From: Rhizocola hellebori
GTDB taxonomy: Bacteria > Actinomycetota > Actinomycetes > Mycobacteriales > Micromonosporaceae
Assembly (NCBI RefSeq): GCF_016862955.1
Contig: NZ_BONY01000006.1
Coordinates: 124,001-188,000, forward strand
Length of the DNA: 64,000 nucleotides
Reading direction: 5' to 3'
Part shown: in pieces, positions 1 through 8,710 of the stretch
Numbering within the stretch: position 1 is the first letter of the stretch
Layout: each line of letters begins with the position of its first letter
Translations under genes and position numbers: made by a program
The notes under the pieces: model-generated
Database searches by the model: none
The model's input: only the letters and a program-made list of their open reading frames with translations
Told to the model about the DNA's origin: nothing

Positions 1-1
1 G

Positions 2-928
2 CTCGATACCGACACCTACGGCGGGGAGATCATCTTCACCTTCGACGGGGACGCGGCCGGGCAGAAGGCCGCACTGCGGGCCTTCGCCGACGACCAGCGC
101 TTCGTCGGCCAGACCTTCATCGCGGTCAGCCCGGACAACATGGATCCGTGCGAGCTGCGGCTGGCCAAGGGCGATCTGGCGGTGCGCGATCTCGTCGCCT
201 CGCGCGAGCCTCTGATCGCCTTCGCTTTGCGCTCAACGCTTTCCCGCTTCGACCTGGACACCGTGGAGGGGCGGGTCGGGGCGCTGCGGGCCACCGCGCC
301 GATGGTGGCGAAGATCAAGGACAAATCACTTCTTTCTGGGTACTCGCAGCGCCTCGCCGGAGACCTGGGCCTTGAGGTGGAAGAGGTGCGCCGGGCGGTC
401 CAGTCGGCGGCCGGCGCCCCCGCGGCGCCCCAGCAGCGCGCCCAGCCGATCGTGAGCAACCCGCGGCTGCTGGTGGAGCGGGAGGCGCTCAAGCTCGCCG
501 TGCAGTCCCCGGTGCTGGCCGGGCCGGTCTTCGACGCGGTCGACCAGACCTTCTACAGCGACCCCGCGCACCAGGCGGTCCGGGCCGCGATCGCCGAGGT
601 CGGCGGGGCGGTGGCCGGGGTGAGTGGGGCCGGATGGATCAACACCATCCGCGACGCCTGCCCCGATCTGGCCGTGCAGATGCTCGTCATGGAGCTCGCG
701 GTCGATCCGGTCCGCGTCGACGGGGAGCCCGACTCGGGTTACCTCAACATCGTGCTGGCTCGGCTGCAACTGGCCGGGCTCAAGCAGCGCATCGACGAAG
801 TCAAGTCCAAGCTGCAGCGGATCAACCCGGTCAGCGACAAAGAGGAGTACCACCGCCGCTTCTCCGATCTGCTCTCCCTGGAACAGCACGCGAGGGCGCT
901 CAAAGAGCAGGCGGCCGGAGGATTGTGA
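2..928 (+). CDS. dnaG: DNA primase DnaG, C-terminal part (5' end outside window)
   Basis: Primase makes the RNA primers for replication. Only the 3' part is here: the reading frame is open from base 2 and begins inside the TOPRIM domain, where the metal-binding motif FTFDGDAAGQKA is at about residues 12-23 of the fragment. The rest matches a primase C-terminal, helicase-binding region rich in helices, ending in a coiled segment with SDLLSLEQHARALKEQ. The first internal ATG (140) is not the real start, because homology to the TOPRIM domain continues upstream to the window edge. The stop overlaps the next gene by 1 nt (TGATG), implying translational coupling. Confidence 0.95.
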   Translation, partial: LDTDTYGGEIIFTFDGDAAGQKAALRAFADDQRFVGQTFIAVSPDNMDPCELRLAKGDLAVRDLVASREPLIAFALRSTLSRFDLDTVEGRVGALRATAPMVAKIKDKSLLSGYSQRLAGDLGLEVEEVRRAVQSAAGAPAAPQQRAQPIVSNPRLLVEREALKLAVQSPVLAGPVFDAVDQTFYSDPAHQAVRAAIAEVGGAVAGVSGAGWINTIRDACPDLAVQMLVMELAVDPVRVDGEPDSGYLNIVLARLQLAGLKQRIDEVKSKLQRINPVSDKEEYHRRFSDLLSLEQHARALKEQAAGGL

Positions 929-1455
929 TGCTGGGACGCCTGTTCAAGCGACGTTTGCTGCCCGCGGCCCACCGGCCCGCCTTCGCCGAGAACGAAAGGG
1001 TGCTCGCCTGGGCGCTGACCCAGGCCGGCTCTGCCGTGATCGCCACCAACCTTCGGCTTTGGGTGGCTGGAACCGGTACCCCGTGGAATGAAGTCTCCAA
1101 GGCGAAGTGGGACGGTTCCGAGCTCACGGTGATCACGTCTTCGGTGGTGGCGCAGCGCGAAGGGTATGCGGTCATCGAGGACAACCCGCCCGTGCGCATC
1201 GAGCTGGTCGATCCCGAGCATCTGCCGCATCAGATCCGGTTGCGGGTCACCAGTTCGGTCAAAAATCCGTCACACCACGGCCTGCCCGGCGGTGGTGGGG
1301 TGTGGATCGCGGCACGGCGTGCCCCCGGGGTGGACGGCCTGTCCTGGATCGCGCGCTACGACACCGGAACGGACAGGGACGATCCGCGGGTCGTTGCCGC
1401 CACGGACGACATCTTCAAGGAAACCTATTGGAGAGTTGTCGCACCTGACGAGTAG
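928..1455 (+). CDS. conserved hypothetical protein coupled to dnaG
   Basis: A 175-residue soluble protein without signal peptide or membrane segment. The ATG at 928 shares its A with the dnaG stop codon, so its translation is coupled to primase; I chose this start over an upstream in-frame ATG at 634 because that one lies inside dnaG. The N-terminus is basic (MLGRLFKRRLL) and the middle is predicted to be mostly beta strand. I recall short proteins of this kind directly after dnaG in several actinomycetes, but no function is known to me. It ends 9 nt before the ABC transporter gene. Confidence 0.8.
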   Translation: MLGRLFKRRLLPAAHRPAFAENERVLAWALTQAGSAVIATNLRLWVAGTGTPWNEVSKAKWDGSELTVITSSVVAQREGYAVIEDNPPVRIELVDPEHLPHQIRLRVTSSVKNPSHHGLPGGGGVWIAARRAPGVDGLSWIARYDTGTDRDDPRVVAATDDIFKETYWRVVAPDE

Positions 1456-1464
1456 GGTCGCCGC

Positions 1465-2394
<930 letters not shown>

Positions 2395-2396
2395 CC

Positions 2397-3203
2397 ATGT
2401 CCACCCTCACCTCCACCCCGACTGTCGTCGCGGCCCCGAGGCCGGGCGGCGGTGGCCCGCTTGCCGTGCTGGGCCGTCATCTCACCGTTTACAAGCGGGT
2501 CTGGCAGGGCTCGGTCTTCTCCTCGTTCATCCTGCCCATCATGTTCGTGCTGAGCATCGGCATCGGCGTGGGCGGTTACGTCGGCACCGTCGACGGCTGG
2601 AGCTACCTGTCCTACATCGTTCCCGGAGTGCTCGCGTCGGGCGCTTTCCAGACCGCGATCGGCGAGTCCACCTTCCCGGTGCTGGGCGACTTCAAGTGGA
2701 GCCGGGCCTACCACGCCATGCGGGCGACCCCGCTGCGCATCATCGACATGATCGTCGGCTGGCAGCTCTACATCCAGATCCGCGTCTTCGTGGCGGCCGT
2801 CATCTTCCTGGCGATCAGCGCCCTGTTCGGCGCTGTCCACTCACCGTGGGTGGTGGTGACCCCGCTGATCTGCGCTCTGCTCGCGCTCTCCACCGCCGCG
2901 CCGATCAGCGCCTTCTCGGCCGGGCTGGAGAACGACTCCTACTTCTCGCTGCTGTTCCGGTTCGTCGTGATCCCGTCGACGCTCTTCGCGGGGGTCTTCT
3001 TCCCGGTCGACCAGCTCCCGCTGTTCGGCCGGCTGCTGGCCTACGCGTCGCCGCTGTGGCACGGGGTCGTGCTCTGCCGCTCGGCGATGCTGGGCGTTGC
3101 AACACCCTGGCCCATCTGGGTTCATGTCGGCTATCTGCTCACCTTCGCCGCGCTCGGGCTCTGGTGGGCCAACGCGGCCTACTCGAAGCGACTCAAGGAC
3201 TAA
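2397..3203 (+). CDS. ABC-2 type exporter, permease subunit 1
   Basis: A 268-residue integral membrane protein with about six hydrophobic segments, starting 2 nt after the ATPase gene. It has the ABC-2 permease pattern (LPIMFVLSIGIGVGGYVG near residue 50, then YIVPGVLASGAFQTAIGEST). Together with the following permease it would form a heterodimeric membrane channel, as in NodIJ/DrrAB-type pumps that carry two different permeases. The next gene begins 5 nt after its stop. Confidence 0.9.
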   Translation: MSTLTSTPTVVAAPRPGGGGPLAVLGRHLTVYKRVWQGSVFSSFILPIMFVLSIGIGVGGYVGTVDGWSYLSYIVPGVLASGAFQTAIGESTFPVLGDFKWSRAYHAMRATPLRIIDMIVGWQLYIQIRVFVAAVIFLAISALFGAVHSPWVVVTPLICALLALSTAAPISAFSAGLENDSYFSLLFRFVVIPSTLFAGVFFPVDQLPLFGRLLAYASPLWHGVVLCRSAMLGVATPWPIWVHVGYLLTFAALGLWWANAAYSKRLKD

Positions 3204-3208
3204 GGCCG

Positions 3209-4000
3209 ATGATCAGCTCCTATGCGTTGTCCCCGACCCGGGTCGGGGCCGTCATCAACCGCAATGTGGGTGCGCTGCGATCCGGCCCGTCGTACTGGCT
3301 CGTGCTCTTCTCCGGTTTCTTCGAGCCGATCCTCTACCTGTTCTCCATCGGGGTCGGGGTGGGCGCGCTCATCGGCGACCTCAACGTCGACGGCAAGACG
3401 ATGTCCTACGCGGCCTTCGTCGCCCCCGCGATGCTGGCCGTCTCGGCCATGACCGGAGCGCTGGCCGAGACGACGTTCAACTTCTTCTTCAAGTTCAAGT
3501 ACGTCAAGACCTTCGACGCCATGCTGGCCACCCCCATCCGCCCGATGGAGATCGCGCTCGGCGAGCTCACCTGGGCCATGCTGCGCGGCTCGCTCTACAC
3601 GGCCTGCTTCCTCGTCGTCATGATCCTGATGGGCTTGACCACCCCGATCTGGGCGCTGGCGGCCTTCCCCGCCACCATGCTCGTCGGCCTCGCCTTCGGC
3701 TCGGTCGGCATGGCGCTGTCCACGGTGATCCGGGGCTGGCAGGATTTCGACCTGGTCTTCACCGGCCAGTTCGCCATGTTCCTGTTCTCCGGCACCTTTT
3801 CACCGGTGCAGAATTACCCGCTCGGCGTGGAGATCCTGATCTGGATCACGCCGCTCTACCACGCTGTTGAGCTGGTGCGAGGCCTGTCCACGGGCGTCCT
3901 GAGCATCAGCATGCTCGGCAATGTCGCCTATCTCGTCGTCATGGCCGCGGTGGGCCTATCCATTGCCGGCCGCCGCCTGGCCAAAGTCCTCACCGCCTGA
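3209..4000 (+). CDS. ABC-2 type exporter, permease subunit 2 (NodJ-like)
   Basis: A 263-residue membrane protein, again with about six membrane segments, matching the NodJ/ABC-2 family (FEPILYLFSIGVGVG, then YAAFVAPAMLAVSAMTGAL, then FLFSGTFSPVQNYP near the C-terminus). The ATG at 3209 follows the stop of the first permease closely; longer in-frame extensions upstream run through that gene and are shadows. It is the last gene of the three-gene exporter operon. The sequence is clearly paralogous to, but divergent from, permease 1, so a heterodimer is likely. Confidence 0.9.
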   Translation: MISSYALSPTRVGAVINRNVGALRSGPSYWLVLFSGFFEPILYLFSIGVGVGALIGDLNVDGKTMSYAAFVAPAMLAVSAMTGALAETTFNFFFKFKYVKTFDAMLATPIRPMEIALGELTWAMLRGSLYTACFLVVMILMGLTTPIWALAAFPATMLVGLAFGSVGMALSTVIRGWQDFDLVFTGQFAMFLFSGTFSPVQNYPLGVEILIWITPLYHAVELVRGLSTGVLSISMLGNVAYLVVMAAVGLSIAGRRLAKVLTA

Positions 4001-4194
4001 CCGGGCGGAGTCGATCACTCCACATTGCACAGTGCTCACTTAGTTGTCTTGTTCACGACCTGCTCGGACATGAATGAGTGCATGAATTTGATCATGCTCA
4101 TCAACTCATTTGATATGCTCGATTTGTCTGATGTGGACTGTGGCGGTACTTTCTCGGACATTACTTTCGTGATCCCCTCGGGTGGAGGTGGCCG

Positions 4195-5022
4195 ATGCGT
4201 TTGCGACACCCCGATGGGCAGACCGTGCATCTGGCCGGAACCCTCGCCAGCGAGCCCGCCACCGACCTGCGTCAGCTCCTCGACCTGATCTCGTCCCACC
4301 CGGCCGGCGTCGCCTGTCTGAGCCTCACCCTGAGCCCGGCCTTCGCCTCGACCCTGGCCGGGTCGATCGGGATGCGAAGGCGCGTCCAGGTCGGGCTCGC
4401 CTCGCGGGGCCTGGAAGTGGTCACCCTCAGCGCCGGCTTCGTGCACAACAGCTGGCGGGCGTGGTGGACCTATCTGCTGGACCTGGCTTACATCCTGGCC
4501 GACCTGCTGCCTGAGGACACCACCCACGGCTCGGTGTGCACCACCGTTCCCAAGCTCGGTGAGGAGCCGTGGGAGAGCGCGGCCCGCGAGCTGGAAGACC
4601 TCAGCTCCGGGCTGACCGAGATCGCCTGGCACACCGGCAGCTTCATCCGCGTGGGTTGCGCCCAGCAGGACGGCACGCTGCTGGTGACGATGGACGACAC
4701 CGTTCGGTTGCTCAGCACAGTCGACCGCACCAGAGTGGGCGCGTGCCTTGACCCGGCGCGCCTGACCGCGCACTCGGAGACCCCCGCCCAGGCATTGCTC
4801 AAGCTGCGCCGGGCCAATATGAACGTGGTGAAGGTGCGCCTCCCCGGGCCGGGCGGACAGGCCCTGCTCTCCGCGGTGCTGGGCGGCCCTCATCCGCTGT
4901 GCGACCACATCGAGGCCGAGACCTCCGCCGCGCTGGAGGAGGCCTACGAGGAGCTGGCCATCCTCGGCCTCAGCGACACAGACGACCGGCCCATGCCGGG
5001 GCTGGGCCGGTCGGTCCTTTAG
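4195..5022 (+). CDS. EboE-like TIM-barrel protein (divergent, shortened)
   Basis: A 275-residue protein with a strong Shine-Dalgarno site (GGAGG about 7 nt before ATG 4195). Several stretches match, from memory, the actinobacterial metabolite-traffic protein EboE, a xylose-isomerase-like barrel: the opening MRLRHPDGQTVHLA, RGLEVVTL in the middle, LDLAYILADLLP, the VDRTRVGACLD segment, and VVKVRLPG. It is well short of the roughly 390 residues usual in that family. Several expected segments are missing, including the stretch between SAGFV and the YLLDLAY helix. No other ebo genes are nearby. Function uncertain: it may be a remodelled stand-alone paralogue. Confidence 0.55.
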   Translation: MRLRHPDGQTVHLAGTLASEPATDLRQLLDLISSHPAGVACLSLTLSPAFASTLAGSIGMRRRVQVGLASRGLEVVTLSAGFVHNSWRAWWTYLLDLAYILADLLPEDTTHGSVCTTVPKLGEEPWESAARELEDLSSGLTEIAWHTGSFIRVGCAQQDGTLLVTMDDTVRLLSTVDRTRVGACLDPARLTAHSETPAQALLKLRRANMNVVKVRLPGPGGQALLSAVLGGPHPLCDHIEAETSAALEEAYEELAILGLSDTDDRPMPGLGRSVL

Positions 5023-5034
5023 AGCAATGACTGC

Positions 5035-5238
5035 TCAGGAGGAGGCGAGTTTGCGCTTGCCCTCGTCCACGAGGCGCACAGCCTGCTCCTGGAGCACTCC
5101 CGCCACCTCTTGCACGGTGGGGTGGTCCATGATCTTTTGCGCTGCGACGACCAGATCGTCGTAGGCCTTCTGCCCGCCTCTGGTACCGACGAAATAGCCG
5201 ACCGCCACACCCGCGCCGAACCACAGCAACTTGCGCAT
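5035..5238 (-). CDS. YtxH-like small membrane-anchored protein
   Basis: A 67-residue protein starting at ATG 5238 (MRKLLWFGAGVAVGYFVGTR). One N-terminal membrane segment has a glycine-rich GxGVAVGYxxGTR pattern, and an amphipathic helical tail rich in Lys/Glu/Gln ends in KRKLASS. This architecture is that of YtxH-domain proteins common in actinomycetes, with no defined biochemical role. A longer in-frame extension to 5319 lacks a signal or Shine-Dalgarno support, so the internal ATG was chosen. It converges with the EboE-like gene (12 nt between stops). Confidence 0.75.
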   Translation of the reverse strand: MRKLLWFGAGVAVGYFVGTRGGQKAYDDLVVAAQKIMDHPTVQEVAGVLQEQAVRLVDEGKRKLASS

Positions 5239-5371
5239 CGTGCTCTCCAATGGGTCACCTCTACTATTGCGTCCTATCCTGCCCGCTGCAGGCCGAGATA
5301 AACACCGTGTCGGACTCACCGGTACCCGTTTGCTGCCCCCGGAATGCGTCCTGTAATCTGGTCCAGGCCAT

Positions 5372-5447
5372 TCCCCTGTAGCTCAATTGGCAGAGCAGCC
5401 GGCTGTTAACCGGCAGGTTCTTGGTTCGAGTCCAAGTGGGGGAGCCA
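5372..5447 (+). tRNA. tRNA-Asn (anticodon GTT)
   Basis: A full cloverleaf can be drawn: acceptor arms TCCCCTG (5372-5378) and TGGGGGA (5437-5443), D arm GCTCAATTGGCAGAGC, anticodon stem GCCGG/CCGGC with loop CTGTTAA giving GTT, T arm CTTGG-TTCGAGT-CCAAG, discriminator G, and an encoded CCA (5445-5447). A terminator-like hairpin follows at once. tRNA genes of this kind are frequent integration sites, and the lower-GC island starts just downstream. Confidence 0.97.
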
Positions 5448-5462
5448 TTGGGTCACGATGCG

Positions 5463-5487
5463 AACCCCAGGCGCTAAGCCTGGGGTT
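5463..5487 (+). terminator. hairpin after tRNA-Asn
   Basis: Perfect 10-bp inverted repeat AACCCCAGGC / GCCTGGGGTT with a 5-nt loop, 15 nt after the tRNA end, followed by a T-containing stretch. Best read as the tRNA transcription terminator. Confidence 0.75.
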
Positions 5488-5785
5488 CCGTTGTCTATTA
5501 GGCCCGGAAGATGGTTTGATCTTGTGAAGCCCGGTGACCTGAATCTCGTGGACCGGTGCACGGAAGGGCGCCTCCTGGGGCACCATGTGCGCCATTGGCG
5601 ATGAAGTTTTCGACCTCTTCTCGCATTTCGACCAGTTCGGCGATGATCGGCCCCACGGGTTCCGCCGCTGGCCTCGCGCCCGGGTGGTTTCGGTGAGCGC
5701 GAAGCTCCGGGAGATGCCTTTGAGCTGCGTCACACGCTCGGGGCCGGGTCAGCAAAGTTGATCTTTAATCACCCCGAGGGCCACA
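5488..5785. other. tRNA-to-island junction, no intact gene
   Basis: No convincing gene. Two overlapping minus-strand frames cover it: one reads through the tRNA, the other contains VGPIIAELVEMREEVENFIANG. They could be a frameshifted remnant of a small helical protein left by an integration event, but neither has a ribosome site or a recognisable family. No second copy of the tRNA 3' end was spotted in the window. Confidence 0.4.
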
Positions 5786-5808
5786 TGCATACAGGGGCCT
5801 TGTATGCA
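5786..5808. promoter_or_regulatory. operator palindrome in front of the radical SAM operon
   Basis: Perfect inverted repeat TGCATACA - 7 nt - TGTATGCA, 90 nt before the start of the radical SAM gene. The identical half-sites with the same 7-nt spacing recur at 13076-13098, upstream of the glutamyl-tRNA synthetase gene. An 8-bp palindrome occurring twice with fixed spacing at the ends of one island points to a dimeric regulator. The XRE-family protein encoded at 13821-14996 is the obvious candidate (inference). Confidence 0.75.
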
Positions 5809-5898
5809 CGCGACCCCTGTTGGCAAGGCCCTGCGGCATAGGTCAATGGCTTTCCGGAACAGCCGCGTTCGCCGCCTGCGGGCGGCAGGGAGGTCCAT

Positions 5899-6807
5899 AT
5901 GCGTACGTCGGCCATGACGCATGCCGCCGCACCTTGGGAGCTGGAGTTCGACTGGCACCTCACCAACAGGTGCAACTTCTTCTGCGAGTACTGCCATCCC
6001 CAGATCCGTATGGTGCTGAACCGCAAAAACCTCGACGAACCGTCGGCAGATCTGGTTGTTCGGCGGTTCGAGGAGATAGGCAAGACCAGCTTGATCCACA
6101 TGTCCGGCGGTGAGCCGTTCATGTTCCCTGGCTTCGTGGAGCTCTGCGTTGGGTTGACGCGGACCAACTACATCAGCATCAACAGCAATCTTTCTTCGGA
6201 CGATGTCGTGGATTTCGCGGCTCGGATCCCGCCTGATCGCGTTGCGAAGATCGTGGCGGCAATCCACATGCCGGAACGGGCGAGGCTCGGACATGAGCTG
6301 AAGTTCTATGCCCGCAATTACCTCGCCTTGCGTAGCCAAGGGTTCGATGTCGTTGCGCTGTATGTCCTGTGGCCGCCGCTTCTGGCTCGGCTCGCAAGCG
6401 ATATCGAGGAACTCAAGGCGCTTGGCGTGGACGACGTGCGTGCCAAAGTGTTTAAGGGCGTGTACGAACGCCGTCGGTATCCGGAGGGCTACACCGACGC
6501 GGAGAAGGAACTCATCCTCAACAGTTCCGACTACGTGTTCAACCGCCCGTACCTGGACGGGATGATGTCGTTCCGCGGGCAGGCGTGCACCGCGGGCGTG
6601 ACTTCGTTCAAAGTCACCGTGACTGGAGATGTCCGGCGCTGCGCCTCGGTGCCAACGAGCTACGGCAACCTCTATGACGGCTCGTTCAACGCCGCGACCA
6701 TTTTCGAGCCCTGCCCGGCGAAGCGGATTCTTGTTCTGTCGCAATGCCTTTCGTACCTGGTGAATCCACCGGCGCACAGCGTCGCTGATCTCGACGATGA
6801 GGACTGA
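5899..6807 (+). CDS. radical SAM enzyme with C-terminal auxiliary-cluster domain
   Basis: A 302-residue radical S-adenosylmethionine enzyme, first gene of a six-gene operon. The 4Fe-4S motif is C25-x3-C29-x2-C32 (CNFFCEYC), followed by the SAM-binding GGEP motif at residues 70-73. Four further cysteines (C230, C248, C272, C283) sit in a C-terminal region with the RGQACTAG...GDVRRC pattern of SPASM/twitch domains, which bind auxiliary clusters in peptide- and metabolite-modifying enzymes. A GGGAGG-like ribosome site precedes ATG 5899. Substrate unknown; no precursor-peptide gene was found nearby, so a small-molecule substrate is as likely as a peptide. The S-adenosylmethionine synthetase gene starts 2 nt after its stop. 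Confidence 0.9.
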   Translation: MRTSAMTHAAAPWELEFDWHLTNRCNFFCEYCHPQIRMVLNRKNLDEPSADLVVRRFEEIGKTSLIHMSGGEPFMFPGFVELCVGLTRTNYISINSNLSSDDVVDFAARIPPDRVAKIVAAIHMPERARLGHELKFYARNYLALRSQGFDVVALYVLWPPLLARLASDIEELKALGVDDVRAKVFKGVYERRRYPEGYTDAEKELILNSSDYVFNRPYLDGMMSFRGQACTAGVTSFKVTVTGDVRRCASVPTSYGNLYDGSFNAATIFEPCPAKRILVLSQCLSYLVNPPAHSVADLDDED

Positions 6808-6809
6808 CC

Positions 6810-8057
6810 ATGAAGATCGTAGTGAAGCAGGCTGCCATCGACCCAGATCGAGCGGTGTTCGACGTAGCTGAGCGCAAGGGAATCGGTCATCCCGACAGCC
6901 TCGCCGACTTGGTGGCCGACGCTTTCTCCCATCGCTACATCCGATGGTGCCAGAACAATATTGGCACCATACCGAACCATTGGGTCGACAAGGTCAATCT
7001 CGTCGGCGCCGCATCGGAGGTGACGTTCGGCGGATTCGAGATCCTGAAGCCTGTCGACTGCTATCTGTTCGGCAAGGTAACCGCGCAGGTAGGCATGACA
7101 GAGGTTCCCGTGTACGACCTATTCGCTGACGCCGTCTCGGCCGTTCTGCCCGCAGCGCTGGGGGATGAGCGGGTTCTGGAACATATGAGGCTCCACGTGA
7201 ACAACTCCAGCGGTGTAGCAGTCGACCACGACCCCCAGTTCTACCGCCCCAAAACACTCGCCGGCCTCGCTCATGTGTTGAAACGCGAATCGGTCGCCAA
7301 TGACACCGTCATCTGCGTTGGTGCGAGCCGGCCAGGCCTGGCTGGAACACTCGCGATGCGGTTGGAAAGCGCGGTGACCGGGGAAGGGTTCCGGGCTACC
7401 TTCCCGAGCATCGGCACCGATGTGAAGGTCATGGTGGTACGCGACGGATCGGAGCTGGACATCACCGCATGCATTCCGTTCCATCCAGAGGCAACCGGTT
7501 CGTTCGCCCACTACCAGACCGCGCTCGTCGAGGTCAGAGATGCTATGTCCGTGCTCGTACAAGACCTGCTCGCGGCAGACCAACGCGGGCACCAGGTCAC
7601 GGTGTGGGACTTGCACCTCAACACCAAGGACGTACCGGGACATGGCTACCTGGCGCCGTTTGGCACCTCGCTTGGCAAAGGAGACTGCGGGGCGGTCGGA
7701 CGAGGTAACCGCTTCAGCGGCGTGATTGAGCCGCTGCGTCCGTCGAGTTGCGAGGCGCCATCGGGCAAGAACCCGCTGCATCACGCAGGAAAGATCTACT
7801 CCAGCCTCACCGCCGACGCCGCCTCGGAGATTATGCGCCGCACTGGCGTGTTCGCGGAGGTTACCGTCGCCGCGCGCAACGGTGCCCCGCTGGATGACCC
7901 GGCGTATGTGCTCGTGTCGCTTGATCGGCGCGCCAACGGTGACGCGGCGAGTGCGGTGGAGGACTGTATCCGAACGACGATGGCTACAGCTGGCCAGTTT
8001 GCGCAGCGATTCTTGGACACCGACCTGATCGGCCGGTTCCGGGAAGGCGGGCAGTAG
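6810..8057 (+). CDS. archaeal-type S-adenosylmethionine synthetase
   Basis: A 415-residue methionine adenosyltransferase of the archaeal type, not the MetK family used by bacteria for housekeeping. Diagnostic segments are AERKGIGHPDSLADLVADAF near residue 20, the GHGYLAPFGTSLGKGD segment, GDCGAVGRGNR, and SGKNPLHHAGKIY. It should make S-adenosylmethionine from methionine and ATP. Its neighbours include one radical SAM enzyme and two putative methyltransferases, so it probably supplies the pathway with its own cofactor, or makes a modified analogue (inference). It sits 2 nt after the radical SAM gene and 2 nt before the next gene. Archaeal-type enzymes occur only sporadically in bacteria, which fits horizontal acquisition. 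Confidence 0.9.
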   Translation: MKIVVKQAAIDPDRAVFDVAERKGIGHPDSLADLVADAFSHRYIRWCQNNIGTIPNHWVDKVNLVGAASEVTFGGFEILKPVDCYLFGKVTAQVGMTEVPVYDLFADAVSAVLPAALGDERVLEHMRLHVNNSSGVAVDHDPQFYRPKTLAGLAHVLKRESVANDTVICVGASRPGLAGTLAMRLESAVTGEGFRATFPSIGTDVKVMVVRDGSELDITACIPFHPEATGSFAHYQTALVEVRDAMSVLVQDLLAADQRGHQVTVWDLHLNTKDVPGHGYLAPFGTSLGKGDCGAVGRGNRFSGVIEPLRPSSCEAPSGKNPLHHAGKIYSSLTADAASEIMRRTGVFAEVTVAARNGAPLDDPAYVLVSLDRRANGDAASAVEDCIRTTMATAGQFAQRFLDTDLIGRFREGGQ

Positions 8058-8059
8058 AA

Positions 8060-8710
8060 GTGCTCGACGAGGTTCACCGGCGCCATGTCGAAGGACTTCG
8101 GTCGCTCAACGCCGCAGTCACGCCCGAAGGGTTGGTGCTCGGCGCGCAGTACGTCATGTTCTTTGCTGAGGCCGAGCTCATGCGCCTCCATGCAGAGCTA
8201 CTCGTCGACGGTGTCCACAAGCCAGATGTGTTAGAGGTCGGTCTCGGCCTGGGTGTCTTCGCCGAACAGCTGGCAGGACTTGGCGTGGGCAGCTACATCG
8301 CGGTGGAGCCCCATCCGCAGGTCGCCAACATCACTCGCTACCGTGTCCTCAATCGTTACCCCGCACATGTTCGGCTGATTGCTGAGCCTTGGCAGTTGAC
8401 GTCCTTTCCTGCGGACAGTCTCGACGCCATTATGTATGACACCTGGCCACCGGACGGTCACGCCGATAGCGACTTTGCCGTGTTCGTGGAGACAGTGGCG
8501 AAGCGATGCCTGCGTCCCGGCGGCCGGTTCAGCTTCTTTTCAAGCGGCCCAGAATTGAGCGAGGTCCGTCGCCAGATCTTGGAGCGCCACTTCGCTGAAG
8601 TGAGGACATGGCCGTACACCCTGGCGGCCAACAAGATTCCGCCATCGTGGACCAAGCCTACGGCTGACTTCGTCGTGCCGATCGCTACGAAGGGAGGTTG
8701 CCCTTCATGA
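8060..8710 (+). CDS. class I SAM-dependent methyltransferase, GAMT/RMT2-like
   Basis: A 216-residue methyltransferase starting with GTG 8060. Motif I is VLEVGLGLGVFAEQL (about residues 57-71) with the acidic ribose-binding residue in YIAVEPHPQV. The later segment DAIMYDTWPP and the CLRPGGRFSFFSSG strand resemble guanidinoacetate N-methyltransferase and type IV arginine methyltransferases, where ILYDTYP is characteristic. This suggests methylation of a guanidino or amidino nitrogen, but that is a family-level inference. Its stop overlaps the next start (ATGA). Confidence 0.8.
   Translation: MLDEVHRRHVEGLRSLNAAVTPEGLVLGAQYVMFFAEAELMRLHAELLVDGVHKPDVLEVGLGLGVFAEQLAGLGVGSYIAVEPHPQVANITRYRVLNRYPAHVRLIAEPWQLTSFPADSLDAIMYDTWPPDGHADSDFAVFVETVAKRCLRPGGRFSFFSSGPELSEVRRQILERHFAEVRTWPYTLAANKIPPSWTKPTADFVVPIATKGGCPS

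Noticed and set aside
4025-4288. Small plus-strand frame with cysteines upstream of the EboE-like gene
   Set aside because: Runs out of the AT-rich intergenic region into another frame of the next gene; no ribosome site, so probably promoter DNA.
5383-5733. Minus-strand frame ending in a GLEPRTCRLTAG-like sequence
   Set aside because: That sequence is the translated complement of the tRNA-Asn gene, a common mis-annotation.
5899-6807. Radical SAM enzyme as part of a ribosomal-peptide (RiPP) system
   Set aside because: No small precursor-like gene was found near it, and the neighbours (SAM synthetase, ATP-grasp, oxygenase) fit small-molecule chemistry at least as well; left open rather than claimed.
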